Positions 16,940-25,954 of a stretch of DNA of 64,000 nt are shown here, one piece after another. Below the pieces are notes generated by a model, which made no database searches, was not told where the DNA came from, and worked only from the letters and a program-made list of their open reading frames with translations. The DNA lies in NCBI RefSeq assembly GCF_900130035.1, contig NZ_FQXQ01000001.1:62001-126000 (forward strand), in the 5' to 3' direction. A program made the position numbers and the translations under genes. Source of the DNA: Wenyingzhuangia marina. GTDB taxonomy: Bacteria; Bacteroidota; Bacteroidia; Flavobacteriales; Flavobacteriaceae. The first letter of the stretch is position 1. The number at the start of each line of letters is the position of its first letter.

Positions 16940-19900
16940 TTAAAAAGTAAAGTTTAAACCTGAAATAATTGATCTTGATAACGGAAACCCTCCATAATCA
17001 TCTCCACTACTATTTACTGCTTCTGGATTAAACCCTCCAGAGTACTTATCACCTCCAAACCAGTTTTCCATAGTTACATACACTCTTAATCCTTTTATAC
17101 TTTTACTTTTTAAAATAGCTCCTAAATCATACCCTAATGTAATATTTCTAATTCTCCAATAATCTGAAGAGTACAACCAATCTGTATTCTTAATTCTACC
17201 AAAACTTCCATTTACCTTTCCTTCAACTCCCGCACCAGGACTTTCTGCTGAACGCCATCTATCTCTAGCTCTACCAACAGTATTCTCAACAAACCCCATG
17301 CTTGTTCTATTTATAGCCCTACCAAAAGTTGAGTAAATTAATCCCCCTTGTTGTCCTTGAACCAATACAGACAAATCAAATCCTTTATATTTAAAAGTAT
17401 TATTAACACTCCATAATAAATCTGGATTAGGATCTCCAGACAACTGCCTATCTTCTGGTCCTATAGATCCATTACCATCAAAATCAACATATTTATGATC
17501 TCCAGCACTTTGATTCCCTAAAGTTGGATATCCATTATCTATATCTTCTTGAGATAAAATTCCATCTCTTTGTACCAAAAATAAAGTGTACATTGGTAAA
17601 CCAACTTGTAATACATTGTGTTGAATATCAAAACTACCTCCATAGATTGGTGAATTGTCTGGTCCTAATTTTTTAACTTCGTTTTGGTTGCTACTCAAAT
17701 TAATATTAGTTGTCCAGTTAAAATCACCTGTAAAGTTTCTAGTAGTTAATTCCAGTTCCCAACCTTTGTTCTGCACTTCACCAATATTAGTTACTGCAGA
17801 ACCAAAACCTGAACTTGTTGGAACTGGTACATTTAACAATAAATCACTATTGGTTTTTACGTAGTAATCTAAAGACGCATATATTCTATTATTTAAGACT
17901 CCTACATCCAATCCAATATCGTATGTTTCGGCAGTTTCCCAACTTAAATCTGCATTGGCAGAATTAGAAGGAACCTGACCTGGCATTGAACTTCCTCCTA
18001 ATGAATAATTAGAAATTCCCATAGTAGCAATACTTGCATAATCTCCAACTCCATTATTTCCTGCAACTCCCCAACTTGCTCTTAACTTTAAGTCTCTAAA
18101 AACGTTTTGGGTTTTCATAAACTCTTCATTATTAATTTTCCATCCTAATGAAGCTGATGGGAAAGTACCCCACTTGGTGTCTTTACCAAAATTTGAAGAA
18201 CCATCACGTCTAATACTTGCCGTTAGCAAATAGCGATCATCATAACTATATTGTGCTCTACCAAAGTAAGACATTAAAACTCTTTTAGTTTCCGAAGTAT
18301 AAGTTCCTCCCTGATTAATACCATTAGCAGCATTTAAGGTTGTTATGTAATCCGTAGCAAAACCTCCAGCAGATTGTATTCTTTGCTCATCAAATTTATA
18401 GGTACTATAAGATCCTCCTGCCAATAAGTTTAAATCATGTTTATCATCAAAAGTATTATTATACGTAACAGTATTTTCATTTACAAAACTTTGTCTTCTA
18501 TATGTTCTATGACGAGCACTTGCTGTTCTGTTTCTATCTGTAAACCCAGGTGTAAAAAACTTATAACTACTGTCAGAATTATCAAAGTTCAAAGAAGACT
18601 TTACCTCTAACCCAGGAATTACTTCGTACTTACCAAACATTGTTGCTAAAGTTCTAAACAACTTGGTGTCTCCTGTGGTGTTTTGAACATATCTTACTGG
18701 ACTAGGCCTACTAGCCCCCCAAGTATAAACCGTATTATCTCCTGTATTATAATCAACACCGTCTTCATTTACTGGTGTTGCAGATACCGCTAAGTGCAAT
18801 TGCTGATCTTTTCCTTCAACTCCTGGGTTACTAGCAATAGAATATGACGGAGCTAAATTCACCCCAAAAGTTAACTTATCGTTTGGAGAAACCTCAACAT
18901 TAGCTCTTGCAGAGTATCTTTTATACCCTAAACCAATAGCAACTCCTTCTTTATTTAAATGATCAGCACCTACATAATATTTTATATTATCTGTACCTCC
19001 TCTTGCAGATATTTGATAGTTCTTTACCAAACCTGTTCTAAACAACTCATCCTGCCAGTCAACAAACTCTAAACCCGGATGACCTGGCATAGCCCATCTA
19101 TCATCTTTTATGAAATTACGATTAAAACTACCTAAAATAGCTTCTCTTTCAGCACTAGTTTGATTAGCATTTCTACTCCCATCAGTTACAGAGTTCACCC
19201 AATTGTAATCAATAGCTTCAGAAGCTCTTTCTATCCACTCCTCCGAACTTAATACATCTAATTTTTTTACGGTTTTATTTACCCCTACATAAGTATTAAA
19301 ATTGATAACAGGTGCACCACTTTTCCCTTTTTTGGTAGTAATTAACACTACTCCGTTAGATGCTCTTGACCCATAAATAGCTGCTGCCGCTGCATCTTTT
19401 AACACTTGGATAGATTCAATATCGTTAGGACTAATATTGTCCAATGGATTTCCTGATCCATATCCACCTGATGTACTTTGTGTTTGTTGATCTATCGGAA
19501 AACCATCTATTACGTATAAAGGCTGATTACTTGCAGATATAGAACCAGCACCTCTTACCTGTACATTAAATCCCTGACCTGGAACACCACTAGTCTGAAC
19601 TACTCTAACTCCAGCCATTTGCCCAACCATTGCTTGATCTACAGCTGCAACTGGACGTTGATCTAATAAATCTGTTTTCATTGAAGCAACGGATGATGTA
19701 ATATCTCCTTTTTTCTGAGAACCATACCCCACAACTATAACTTCATCTAAATCAGTACTACTTGCTTTCATAGTAAGATTATATGTAGTAGAACTCCCTA
19801 TTAATCGCTCCTTAGTTTCATAACCAAGATAAGAATACACAAGAGTTTGCCCTTCGGAAACTAAAATACTATAATTCCCATCAAAATCGGTAGCAGTACC

Positions 19901-20056
19901 ACTATTAGTACCTTTAATAACTATATTAACTCCAATCATTGGTAAACTTGAGGAGTCTAAAACAGTTCCTGTAATTGTTTTTTGTTGTGAATAACTTGAT
20001 GCATGGATTAAAACAAGCATCAGAAAACTCATCAACAAAGTTCTTTTGTTTTTCAT
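16940..20056 (-). CDS. SusC/RagA family TonB-linked outer-membrane receptor
   Basis: 1038 aa from the ATG at 20056, which begins a normal signal peptide (MKNKRTLLMSFLMLVLIHAS, cleaved near SYSQ). An in-frame TTG at 20086 would lie inside the predicted -7 box, so it cannot be the start of the main transcript. The carboxypeptidase-regulatory-like domain spans about 25-95, the TonB-box-like DEVIVVGYGSQKKGD follows near 103, the plug has PLYVIDGFPIDQQ and KDAAAAAIYGSRASNGVVLI, and the barrel ends SGLNFTF. No STN signalling domain. It is the import pore for the second SusCD pair. The predicted leader is only about 20 nt. Confidence 0.95.
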   Translation of the reverse strand: MKNKRTLLMSFLMLVLIHASSYSQQKTITGTVLDSSSLPMIGVNIVIKGTNSGTATDFDGNYSILVSEGQTLVYSYLGYETKERLIGSSTTYNLTMKASSTDLDEVIVVGYGSQKKGDITSSVASMKTDLLDQRPVAAVDQAMVGQMAGVRVVQTSGVPGQGFNVQVRGAGSISASNQPLYVIDGFPIDQQTQSTSGGYGSGNPLDNISPNDIESIQVLKDAAAAAIYGSRASNGVVLITTKKGKSGAPVINFNTYVGVNKTVKKLDVLSSEEWIERASEAIDYNWVNSVTDGSRNANQTSAEREAILGSFNRNFIKDDRWAMPGHPGLEFVDWQDELFRTGLVKNYQISARGGTDNIKYYVGADHLNKEGVAIGLGYKRYSARANVEVSPNDKLTFGVNLAPSYSIASNPGVEGKDQQLHLAVSATPVNEDGVDYNTGDNTVYTWGASRPSPVRYVQNTTGDTKLFRTLATMFGKYEVIPGLEVKSSLNFDNSDSSYKFFTPGFTDRNRTASARHRTYRRQSFVNENTVTYNNTFDDKHDLNLLAGGSYSTYKFDEQRIQSAGGFATDYITTLNAANGINQGGTYTSETKRVLMSYFGRAQYSYDDRYLLTASIRRDGSSNFGKDTKWGTFPSASLGWKINNEEFMKTQNVFRDLKLRASWGVAGNNGVGDYASIATMGISNYSLGGSSMPGQVPSNSANADLSWETAETYDIGLDVGVLNNRIYASLDYYVKTNSDLLLNVPVPTSSGFGSAVTNIGEVQNKGWELELTTRNFTGDFNWTTNINLSSNQNEVKKLGPDNSPIYGGSFDIQHNVLQVGLPMYTLFLVQRDGILSQEDIDNGYPTLGNQSAGDHKYVDFDGNGSIGPEDRQLSGDPNPDLLWSVNNTFKYKGFDLSVLVQGQQGGLIYSTFGRAINRTSMGFVENTVGRARDRWRSAESPGAGVEGKVNGSFGRIKNTDWLYSSDYWRIRNITLGYDLGAILKSKSIKGLRVYVTMENWFGGDKYSGGFNPEAVNSSGDDYGGFPLSRSIISGLNFTF

Positions 20057-20083
20057 ATTATAAAAATTTAGTAATTGTTTCAT

Positions 20084-20128
20084 CAAAACTATTTATTACC
20101 AACTAGTAGGCTATCCTGTACATTCCTG
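20084..20128 (-). promoter_or_regulatory. CAGGA direct-repeat promoter of the second SusC/SusD unit
   Basis: Minus strand: CAGGA (20128-20124), 5 nt, CAGGA (20118-20114), 22 nt, -7 box TAGTTTTG (20091-20084), a perfect TAnnTTTG match. Transcription is predicted to begin near 20077, so translation should start at the ATG at 20056. Confidence 0.75.
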
Positions 20129-20376
20129 TATACCCCCATACAAAACCAGTGTGAATAATACACTTACCAACAGTAAAGCCTTATATTTTAAAGAGATGTA
20201 AATTAATTAAAAACTTAAAAAAAAATTAAATCAATTATTAATTTAACAAAAAAACCAACAAAAAAAAACAAAAAACACAAAAAAAACAAAAAAAAACATA
20301 ATTAAACACTAATGAATCGCTACCGAAATTAAATCTATTGAGCGATGACAACAAAACACTATAACTCCAATCAATA

Positions 20377-20421
20377 CAGGAAAGAACAGGACACATTATA
20401 AAACCAAGTTTAATAGTTTTA
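20377..20421 (+). promoter_or_regulatory. CAGGA direct-repeat promoter of the GH106-GH105-GH28-esterase unit
   Basis: CAGGA (20377-20381), 5 nt, CAGGA (20387-20391), 22 nt, -7 box TAGTTTTA (20414-20421). The predicted transcription start is near 20428, about 70 nt before the ATG at 20500. Confidence 0.73.
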
Positions 20422-20499
20422 TAATCTCATTATTGGTATGTGTTTTTTGAACTATTATTAAAAAACCATACCTTTTATCTAAATTTCTATAAACACATA

Positions 20500-23247
20500 A
20501 TGAAAATAAAACTCAGTTATATTCCTGTACTTTTTTTGATATTAAATACAGTAGGTTGTTCAACTCAAAAGAAAGAAACAAATAACCCAAATTTAAATAA
20601 AAAAGCTTGGCCAGAACAAACTAACACAACAAAACCATGGACACGCTGGTGGTGGATGGGTAGCGCTGTTGACAAAGAAAATATAAAACAGAATCTAATA
20701 GATTTACATAATGTAGGAATTGGTGGTGTTGAAATTGCTCCTATATACGGAGTAAAAGGAGAAGAAGATAATTTTATTGATTATTTATCTCCTAAATGGA
20801 TGAGCATGTTAGATTACACTGTTAAAACTGCTGATAGCTTAGGAATGCAGGTAGATTTAACCTTAGGAACAGGTTGGCCATACGGGGGACCTCAAGTAAC
20901 TCCAGAGTTTGCAGCAACTAAATTAGTAACCGAAAAGTACGAAGTTAAAAAAGGAACTATTTTTAATCAAGAAATTATAGTCACAAACGAAAGAGACAGA
21001 AAGAACGCTACCCTGCAATACGTTTTAGCATATGGCGAAAAGGGCGACTTTATAGATTTAACTTGTGAATTGAAAAACAACTCTTTGAAATGGAAAGCTA
21101 AAAAAGACAATTATACTATTTATGCTGTTTTTGAAGGAAAAACAGGACAAAAAGTAAAAAGAGCTGCTCCAGGTGGTAGTGGATTTACACTTGACCATTA
21201 TTCTACTGATGCCTTAAAAACATACGTAAAACCTTTTGATGATGCTTTAATTGGTTTTGATGGTAAAATAAGATCTATTTTTAACGATAGTTACGAAGTT
21301 TACGGAACTGATTATACACCAAAATTCTTTGAAACTTTTGAAAAAAATAGAGGATACGACTTAAAACCCTACCTTCCTTTATTGTTGGATAAAAACGATA
21401 CAGAAGAAGGAAACAGAATCAAAAGTGATTACAGAGAAACCATTTCTGATTTATTAAAAAACTTTGACAACCACTGGACTGCATGGGGAAATAACAAAGG
21501 ATTTAAATCTAAATTACAAGCTCATGGTTCTCCTGGTAATTTAATTGATTTATACGCATCTGCTGATATTCCAGAATGTGAAACCTTTGGTTCTATGCCA
21601 TATGATATTCCTGGATTACGAAGAGAAAAAGAAGATATTAGAGACGGTGATGCAGATCCTGTAATGCTTAAATTTTCATCCTCTGCTGGACATATTTCGG
21701 GAAAACCTTTGACTTCATCAGAAACATTTACTTGGTTAAGAGACCACTTTAAAACCGCTGTTTCTCAATGTAAACCAGAGGTAGAAGATTTACTTTTAAA
21801 CGGAATCAACCATGTATTTTTACACGGAACTACTTATTCGCCAAAACGTGCTGCTTGGCCAGGTTGGAAATTCTACGCTTCGGTAAACTTTAACCCAAAT
21901 CTTACGATTGGTGAAGAAGAAGCTCAATTATTTTCTTATATCGCTAATTGTCAATCTTTATTACAATCGGGAACTCCAGACAATGAAAATTTATTGTATT
22001 GGCCTATTTATGATACTTGGGGTAAAAACTTAGACGGAACTTTGTTTTTTGAGTTTAAAATTCACTCATTAAAAAAGTGGCTACACGGTACTTCTTTTTA
22101 TGATACTACTAGAAAGTTGATGGACAAAGGGTACGGAATGGATTTTATTTCTGACAACTTCATCAAAAAAGCAACTTTTGAAAATGGAATGATTCATTTA
22201 CCTGGAGGAAGCTACAAAACTTTAATTATTCCGGCTTGTACAAATATGCCATTGGCTACTTTAGAAAAATTAATCGACCTTAAAAAACAAGGGGCTAAAG
22301 TTATTTTTGAAGGATTGCCAAGCTCAGTTCCTGGGTTTAACGATTATCAAAAAGAAAACAACAGGTTAGAAAAATTATTAGTCAAAAATAAATCTATCAT
22401 CTATCCTACTAAAGATGTTTTTGCTGATTTAAACGAGGCAAACGTACAACCAGAAAAATTGGTTGAAACTGGATTAAAATTTATTAGAAGAGATGACAAT
22501 GGAAATAAAATTTACTATTTGGTAAATCACACAGCCAAAGCAGTAGATCAATATATTCCTGTAAACATTAACAACAAAGAAGTGATTATTTTTAACCCAA
22601 ACACTTCTGATTACGGTAAAGCACAAACAAAAAAACAAGGAGATATTACTTTGGTTAAAGTACAAATAAAACCTGGTCAGTCTTTATTTTTAAAATCTGA
22701 AGATACTTCTGATATTAAAAATTGGTCATACTTTACAGCAACAGATAAAACTTACAAAGTTGAAGGTAATTGGGAAATTTCATTTTTAAGAGGTGGCCCA
22801 AGCATCCCAAAAACTGAAACCATTTCTGAATTAACTTCTTGGACAACTTTAAGCAAAGAGACAGAAGGTTTTTCTGGAACTGCTAAATATCAAATCACTA
22901 TTCAGAACCCTGATGAAAACGTTCAAAACTGGTTATTAAAATTAGGTGATGTTAGAGAAAGTGCTAAAATTTGGGTAAACGGAAAGTACGTTGGAGCTTT
23001 ATGGTCTAATCCTTTTGAAATGAATATCGGATCGCTTAAAAAAGGAGAAAACACCATTACTTTAGAAGTAACCAACTTATCTGCAAACAGAATTAGAGCC
23101 AAAGAAATGAGAGGTGAAGAATGGAAAAACTTCTATGAAATTAATATGGTAGACAAAGATTACAACAAATTTGATGCAACCAAATGGAAACCTATGCCAT
23201 CAGGTTTGTTAGGCCCTATCACTTTAACTCCATTAACAAAAAATTAA
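20500..23247 (+). CDS. GH106-type alpha-L-rhamnosidase, lipoprotein
   Basis: 915 aa from the ATG at 20500, which starts a lipoprotein signal (MKIKLSYIPVLFLILNTVGC, Cys20). An upstream in-frame GTG at 20440 would add 20 residues that do not look like a signal. It removes terminal alpha-L-rhamnose from oligosaccharides. GH106 hallmarks are the RWWWMGSAV motif near residue 50, GGVEIAPIYG near 78, and GTGWPYGGPQVTPEFAAT near 123-140. The C-terminal 150 residues resemble a galactose-binding-like beta-sandwich (WLLKLGDVRESAKIWVNGKY). It is anchored in the outer or inner membrane by lipid. First gene of the plus-strand enzyme unit. The preferred linkage (to uronate or rhamnose) is unknown. Confidence 0.9.
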   Translation: MKIKLSYIPVLFLILNTVGCSTQKKETNNPNLNKKAWPEQTNTTKPWTRWWWMGSAVDKENIKQNLIDLHNVGIGGVEIAPIYGVKGEEDNFIDYLSPKWMSMLDYTVKTADSLGMQVDLTLGTGWPYGGPQVTPEFAATKLVTEKYEVKKGTIFNQEIIVTNERDRKNATLQYVLAYGEKGDFIDLTCELKNNSLKWKAKKDNYTIYAVFEGKTGQKVKRAAPGGSGFTLDHYSTDALKTYVKPFDDALIGFDGKIRSIFNDSYEVYGTDYTPKFFETFEKNRGYDLKPYLPLLLDKNDTEEGNRIKSDYRETISDLLKNFDNHWTAWGNNKGFKSKLQAHGSPGNLIDLYASADIPECETFGSMPYDIPGLRREKEDIRDGDADPVMLKFSSSAGHISGKPLTSSETFTWLRDHFKTAVSQCKPEVEDLLLNGINHVFLHGTTYSPKRAAWPGWKFYASVNFNPNLTIGEEEAQLFSYIANCQSLLQSGTPDNENLLYWPIYDTWGKNLDGTLFFEFKIHSLKKWLHGTSFYDTTRKLMDKGYGMDFISDNFIKKATFENGMIHLPGGSYKTLIIPACTNMPLATLEKLIDLKKQGAKVIFEGLPSSVPGFNDYQKENNRLEKLLVKNKSIIYPTKDVFADLNEANVQPEKLVETGLKFIRRDDNGNKIYYLVNHTAKAVDQYIPVNINNKEVIIFNPNTSDYGKAQTKKQGDITLVKVQIKPGQSLFLKSEDTSDIKNWSYFTATDKTYKVEGNWEISFLRGGPSIPKTETISELTSWTTLSKETEGFSGTAKYQITIQNPDENVQNWLLKLGDVRESAKIWVNGKYVGALWSNPFEMNIGSLKKGENTITLEVTNLSANRIRAKEMRGEEWKNFYEINMVDKDYNKFDATKWKPMPSGLLGPITLTPLTKN

Positions 23248-23274
23248 ATCACACAAATATTAAAAATATATCAC

Positions 23275-24396
23275 ATGAAAAAACACATCTTACTTGTATG
23301 TATTTCTGTCCTGAGTCTTCAAACTGCATTTAGTCAAATTTCTGACAAAAAGAAGGTTTTAGAAAAAATGCAACTTGCTAATGAATATTTTATGAACAAA
23401 TGGCAAGATGTAGGAAAAACCATTATTACAAACAAAGAACGCCCAAGTAATATTTGGACTCGTGGCGTTTATTATGAAGGATTAATGGCTTTGCATGAAA
23501 TTTATCCAAAAGAAGAGTATTACAAATATGCATACGACTGGGCTGAATTCCACGACTGGGGATTTAGAAATGGAAATGCCAACAGAAATGCTGATGACTA
23601 TTGTGCTGCACAAACTTATATTGATTTATATAATTTAGAACCAGATGCTAAAAAATTAAAAAACACAAAAGCATGTATCAATATGCTTTTAAACACTCCT
23701 CAGTTAGATGATTGGTCTTGGATTGATGCCATTCAGATGGGAATGCCCGTATTTGCTAAATTAGGAGTTTTAGAAAATGATGATCGTTACTACGAAAAAA
23801 TGTACGATATGTATATGTATTCTAGAGACAAGCATGGTGATCACGGACTTTACAATCCTAAAGATGGACTTTGGTGGAGAGATGCAGATTTTGATCCTCC
23901 ATACACAGAACCAAATGGTGAAGATTCTTACTGGAGCCGTGGTAACGGATGGGTCATTGCTGCTTTGGCAAAAGTATTAACCATTATTCCAAAAGATGCT
24001 CCACACAGAGAACAATACATGATGGATTTAAAATCTATGGCTCAAGCCTTGGTTCCAATCCAAAGAAAAGATGGTTTTTGGAACGTAAGTTTACACGATC
24101 CTAAACATTATGGAGGAAAAGAATTATCAGGAACTGCTTTGTTTGTTTACGGAATGGCCTATGGAGTAAATAACGGAATTTTAGATAAAGAAACTTATTT
24201 ACCTGTGATAGAAAAAGCTTGGAATGCCATGATTAAAGATGGAGTTCATAAAAACGGATTTTTAGGATATTTACAATCTACAGGAAAAGAACCTAAAGAT
24301 GGACAACCTTTGTCTTATGATAAAATACCTGACTTTGAAGATTACGGTTTAGGATGTTTCCTTTTAGCCGGTGCCGAAGTTTACAGAATTAAATAA
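23275..24396 (+). CDS. GH105 unsaturated rhamnogalacturonyl/glucuronyl hydrolase
   Basis: 373 aa with a cleavable signal (ending QTAFSQ, about residue 21). GH105 enzymes hydrate the 4,5-unsaturated uronic acid left at the non-reducing end by polysaccharide lyases and so release it from the next sugar, typically rhamnose. The (alpha/alpha)6-barrel motifs are seen: His93-Asp94 in EFHDWGF, NADDYCAAQTY at 105-115, Asp151 in WSWIDAIQMGMP and RGNGW at 222-226. Asp94 and Asp151 correspond to the two acids implicated in GH88/GH105 catalysis. Activity implies that a lyase acts upstream, but none is encoded in the window. It is 27 nt after the rhamnosidase gene and followed by a hairpin terminator-like element. 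Confidence 0.92.
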   Translation: MKKHILLVCISVLSLQTAFSQISDKKKVLEKMQLANEYFMNKWQDVGKTIITNKERPSNIWTRGVYYEGLMALHEIYPKEEYYKYAYDWAEFHDWGFRNGNANRNADDYCAAQTYIDLYNLEPDAKKLKNTKACINMLLNTPQLDDWSWIDAIQMGMPVFAKLGVLENDDRYYEKMYDMYMYSRDKHGDHGLYNPKDGLWWRDADFDPPYTEPNGEDSYWSRGNGWVIAALAKVLTIIPKDAPHREQYMMDLKSMAQALVPIQRKDGFWNVSLHDPKHYGGKELSGTALFVYGMAYGVNNGILDKETYLPVIEKAWNAMIKDGVHKNGFLGYLQSTGKEPKDGQPLSYDKIPDFEDYGLGCFLLAGAEVYRIK

Positions 24397-24402
24397 TTAC
24401 AA

Positions 24403-24433
24403 AAAACAACTATCTTTTAGATAGTTGTTTTCT
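24403..24433 (+). terminator. Hairpin with U-tract between GH105 and GH28 genes
   Basis: AACAACTATCT (24405-24415), loop TTT, AGATAGTTGTT (24419-24429) then TTCTT. An 11-bp perfect stem followed by Us has the form of an intrinsic terminator, yet the next PUL enzyme gene begins only 31 nt later on the same strand and has no CAGGA promoter. It may act as a partial terminator or processing site that lowers expression of the downstream genes. Confidence 0.6.
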
Positions 24434-24464
24434 TATATACTATATTCATTTAGACATATTAATT

Positions 24465-25832
24465 ATGAAAAAAGTTATCTTACTTATAACTACTATTTCA
24501 ACTTTATTGTACGCTTGTAATCATAAAAAAGCAGCCATGACTTTTGATGAAATTAAAGTAGAAGCTCCTTTTGAAATGCCTAGCATTCAAATTCCTAATT
24601 TCAGCAATTTCAACACCTATTCTATTGTAGATTTCGGAGCAGTTAAGGGCGATAAAGAAAAAAATGCTTTGGCTATTGAAAAAGCCATTAACGAGGCCAA
24701 TAAAGCTGGAGGAGGAACCGTTGTGATTCCCGAAGGAGAATGGATTACAAAAAAATTACATTTTAAGAGCAATGTTAATTTACACTTAAACAAAAAAGCT
24801 GTTCTTTTATTCTCAGAAAAACCTGAAGATTATTTACCCGCAGTACATACTACTTGGGAAGGAATGGAATGCTACAATTACTCTCCTTTAATTTATGCTT
24901 ATGAATGTGAAAACATTGCCATTACAGGTGAAGGAAAACTTAAAGCCAAAATGGAGGTTTGGAAAAAATGGTTTGCAAGACCTACTCCACATATGAACAG
25001 TTTAAAGCACCTATACAATTTGTGTGCTAAAAATAGTTTGGTTGAAGAAAGACAAATGGTAAACGATACCGCAAACTTACGTCCACACTTTATTCAGTTT
25101 AACAGATCTAAAAACATATTATTAGAAGGGGTTAGCATTGAAAACAGTCCATTTTGGACCATCCACCCTTATTTATCAAAAGATGTAGTCATCAGAAATA
25201 TTAATGTTTATGCTCATGGTCACAACAATGATGGGGTTGATCCTGAAATGTCACAAAACATGTTGATTGAAAACTGTGTTTTTGATCAAGGTGATGATGC
25301 CATTGCTGTAAAATCTGGACGTAACCAAGATGCTTGGCGTTTAAATACTCCTACCAAAAATTTAGTCCTTAGAAATTTATTAGTGAAAAACGGACATCAA
25401 TTGTTGGCTATTGGTAGTGAACTTTCTGGTGGTATTGAAAATGTTTTTATGGACAATTGTGAAGTCGTTGATGGTGCCAAATTAGGTCATTTGGTATTTA
25501 TTAAAACCAACGAACGCAGAGGTGGTTATGTTAAAAACATTCATGTTAGTAATATTAAATGCGGTAAGATTGATCTTGGTGTTTTAGGAATTGAAACTGA
25601 TGTATTGTATCAATGGAGAGATTTGGTGCCAACTTACGAAAGAAGATTAACTCCTATTAGTGATATCTATCTTGAGAACTTTACAACTAAAGATGTAAAA
25701 TTTGTAACCAATATTCAAGGACAAAAAGAAGAACCTGTTAAAAACATCAACCTAAAGAACATTAAATGTGAGGTGGTTGAAGGAGAAGAACATATTCAAG
25801 AAAATCTTATTGGTTTTAATGAAATAGAGTAA
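24465..25832 (+). CDS. GH28 polygalacturonase-family lipoprotein with altered GHG and RIK motifs
   Basis: 455 aa; lipoprotein signal ending LLYAC (Cys18). It is a right-handed beta-helix glycosidase of GH28, which hydrolyses galacturonosyl linkages in pectins. Motifs: YSIVDFGAVKGDKEKNALAI near 52-71, N254-N255-D256 (NNDGVDPE), the catalytic pair Asp277-Asp278 (QGDDAIAVKSG), then His311. The usual GHG is GHQ (310-312) and the usual RIK is FIK (345-347). All three acids and the His are retained, so an active enzyme with changed subsites is likely, for example an exo-acting or rhamnogalacturonan-specific form. Its presence argues for galacturonate in the substrate. It lies downstream of a possible partial terminator. 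Confidence 0.9.
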   Translation: MKKVILLITTISTLLYACNHKKAAMTFDEIKVEAPFEMPSIQIPNFSNFNTYSIVDFGAVKGDKEKNALAIEKAINEANKAGGGTVVIPEGEWITKKLHFKSNVNLHLNKKAVLLFSEKPEDYLPAVHTTWEGMECYNYSPLIYAYECENIAITGEGKLKAKMEVWKKWFARPTPHMNSLKHLYNLCAKNSLVEERQMVNDTANLRPHFIQFNRSKNILLEGVSIENSPFWTIHPYLSKDVVIRNINVYAHGHNNDGVDPEMSQNMLIENCVFDQGDDAIAVKSGRNQDAWRLNTPTKNLVLRNLLVKNGHQLLAIGSELSGGIENVFMDNCEVVDGAKLGHLVFIKTNERRGGYVKNIHVSNIKCGKIDLGVLGIETDVLYQWRDLVPTYERRLTPISDIYLENFTTKDVKFVTNIQGQKEEPVKNINLKNIKCEVVEGEEHIQENLIGFNEIE

Positions 25833-25872
25833 GTCTCATAATAAATCACTATTATTTTTCTATCAAAACTTG

Positions 25873-25890
25873 TTGATTATATTTATCAAA
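25873..25890. promoter_or_regulatory. Possible operator TTGATTATATTTATCAAA
   Basis: TTGAT and ATCAA arms form an inverted repeat, 65 nt before the esterase-GH43 gene. A 17/18 match lies at 61463-61480 before the DUF6807 gene. The AT-richness makes chance similarity possible. Confidence 0.25.
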
Positions 25891-25954
25891 CAGAATTAAC
25901 ACAAATACAAAGTCTTAAAGAATAGTTGAAAATTATTTATAGACATCGAATTTT

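Larger units (their letters stand above)
20057..20499. other. Divergent PUL promoter region with A-rich tract
   Basis: No gene is seen. It holds back-to-back CAGGA promoters for the SusC/SusD unit (minus) and the GH106 unit (plus). Between them, at about 20205-20305, lies a tract made almost only of A with scattered C and T and essentially no G on the plus strand (runs such as ACAAAAAACAC). A weak inverted repeat ATCGCT/AGCGAT follows near 20324-20346. The tract may be intrinsically curved or act as an UP-type element. That is inference. Confidence 0.6.
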
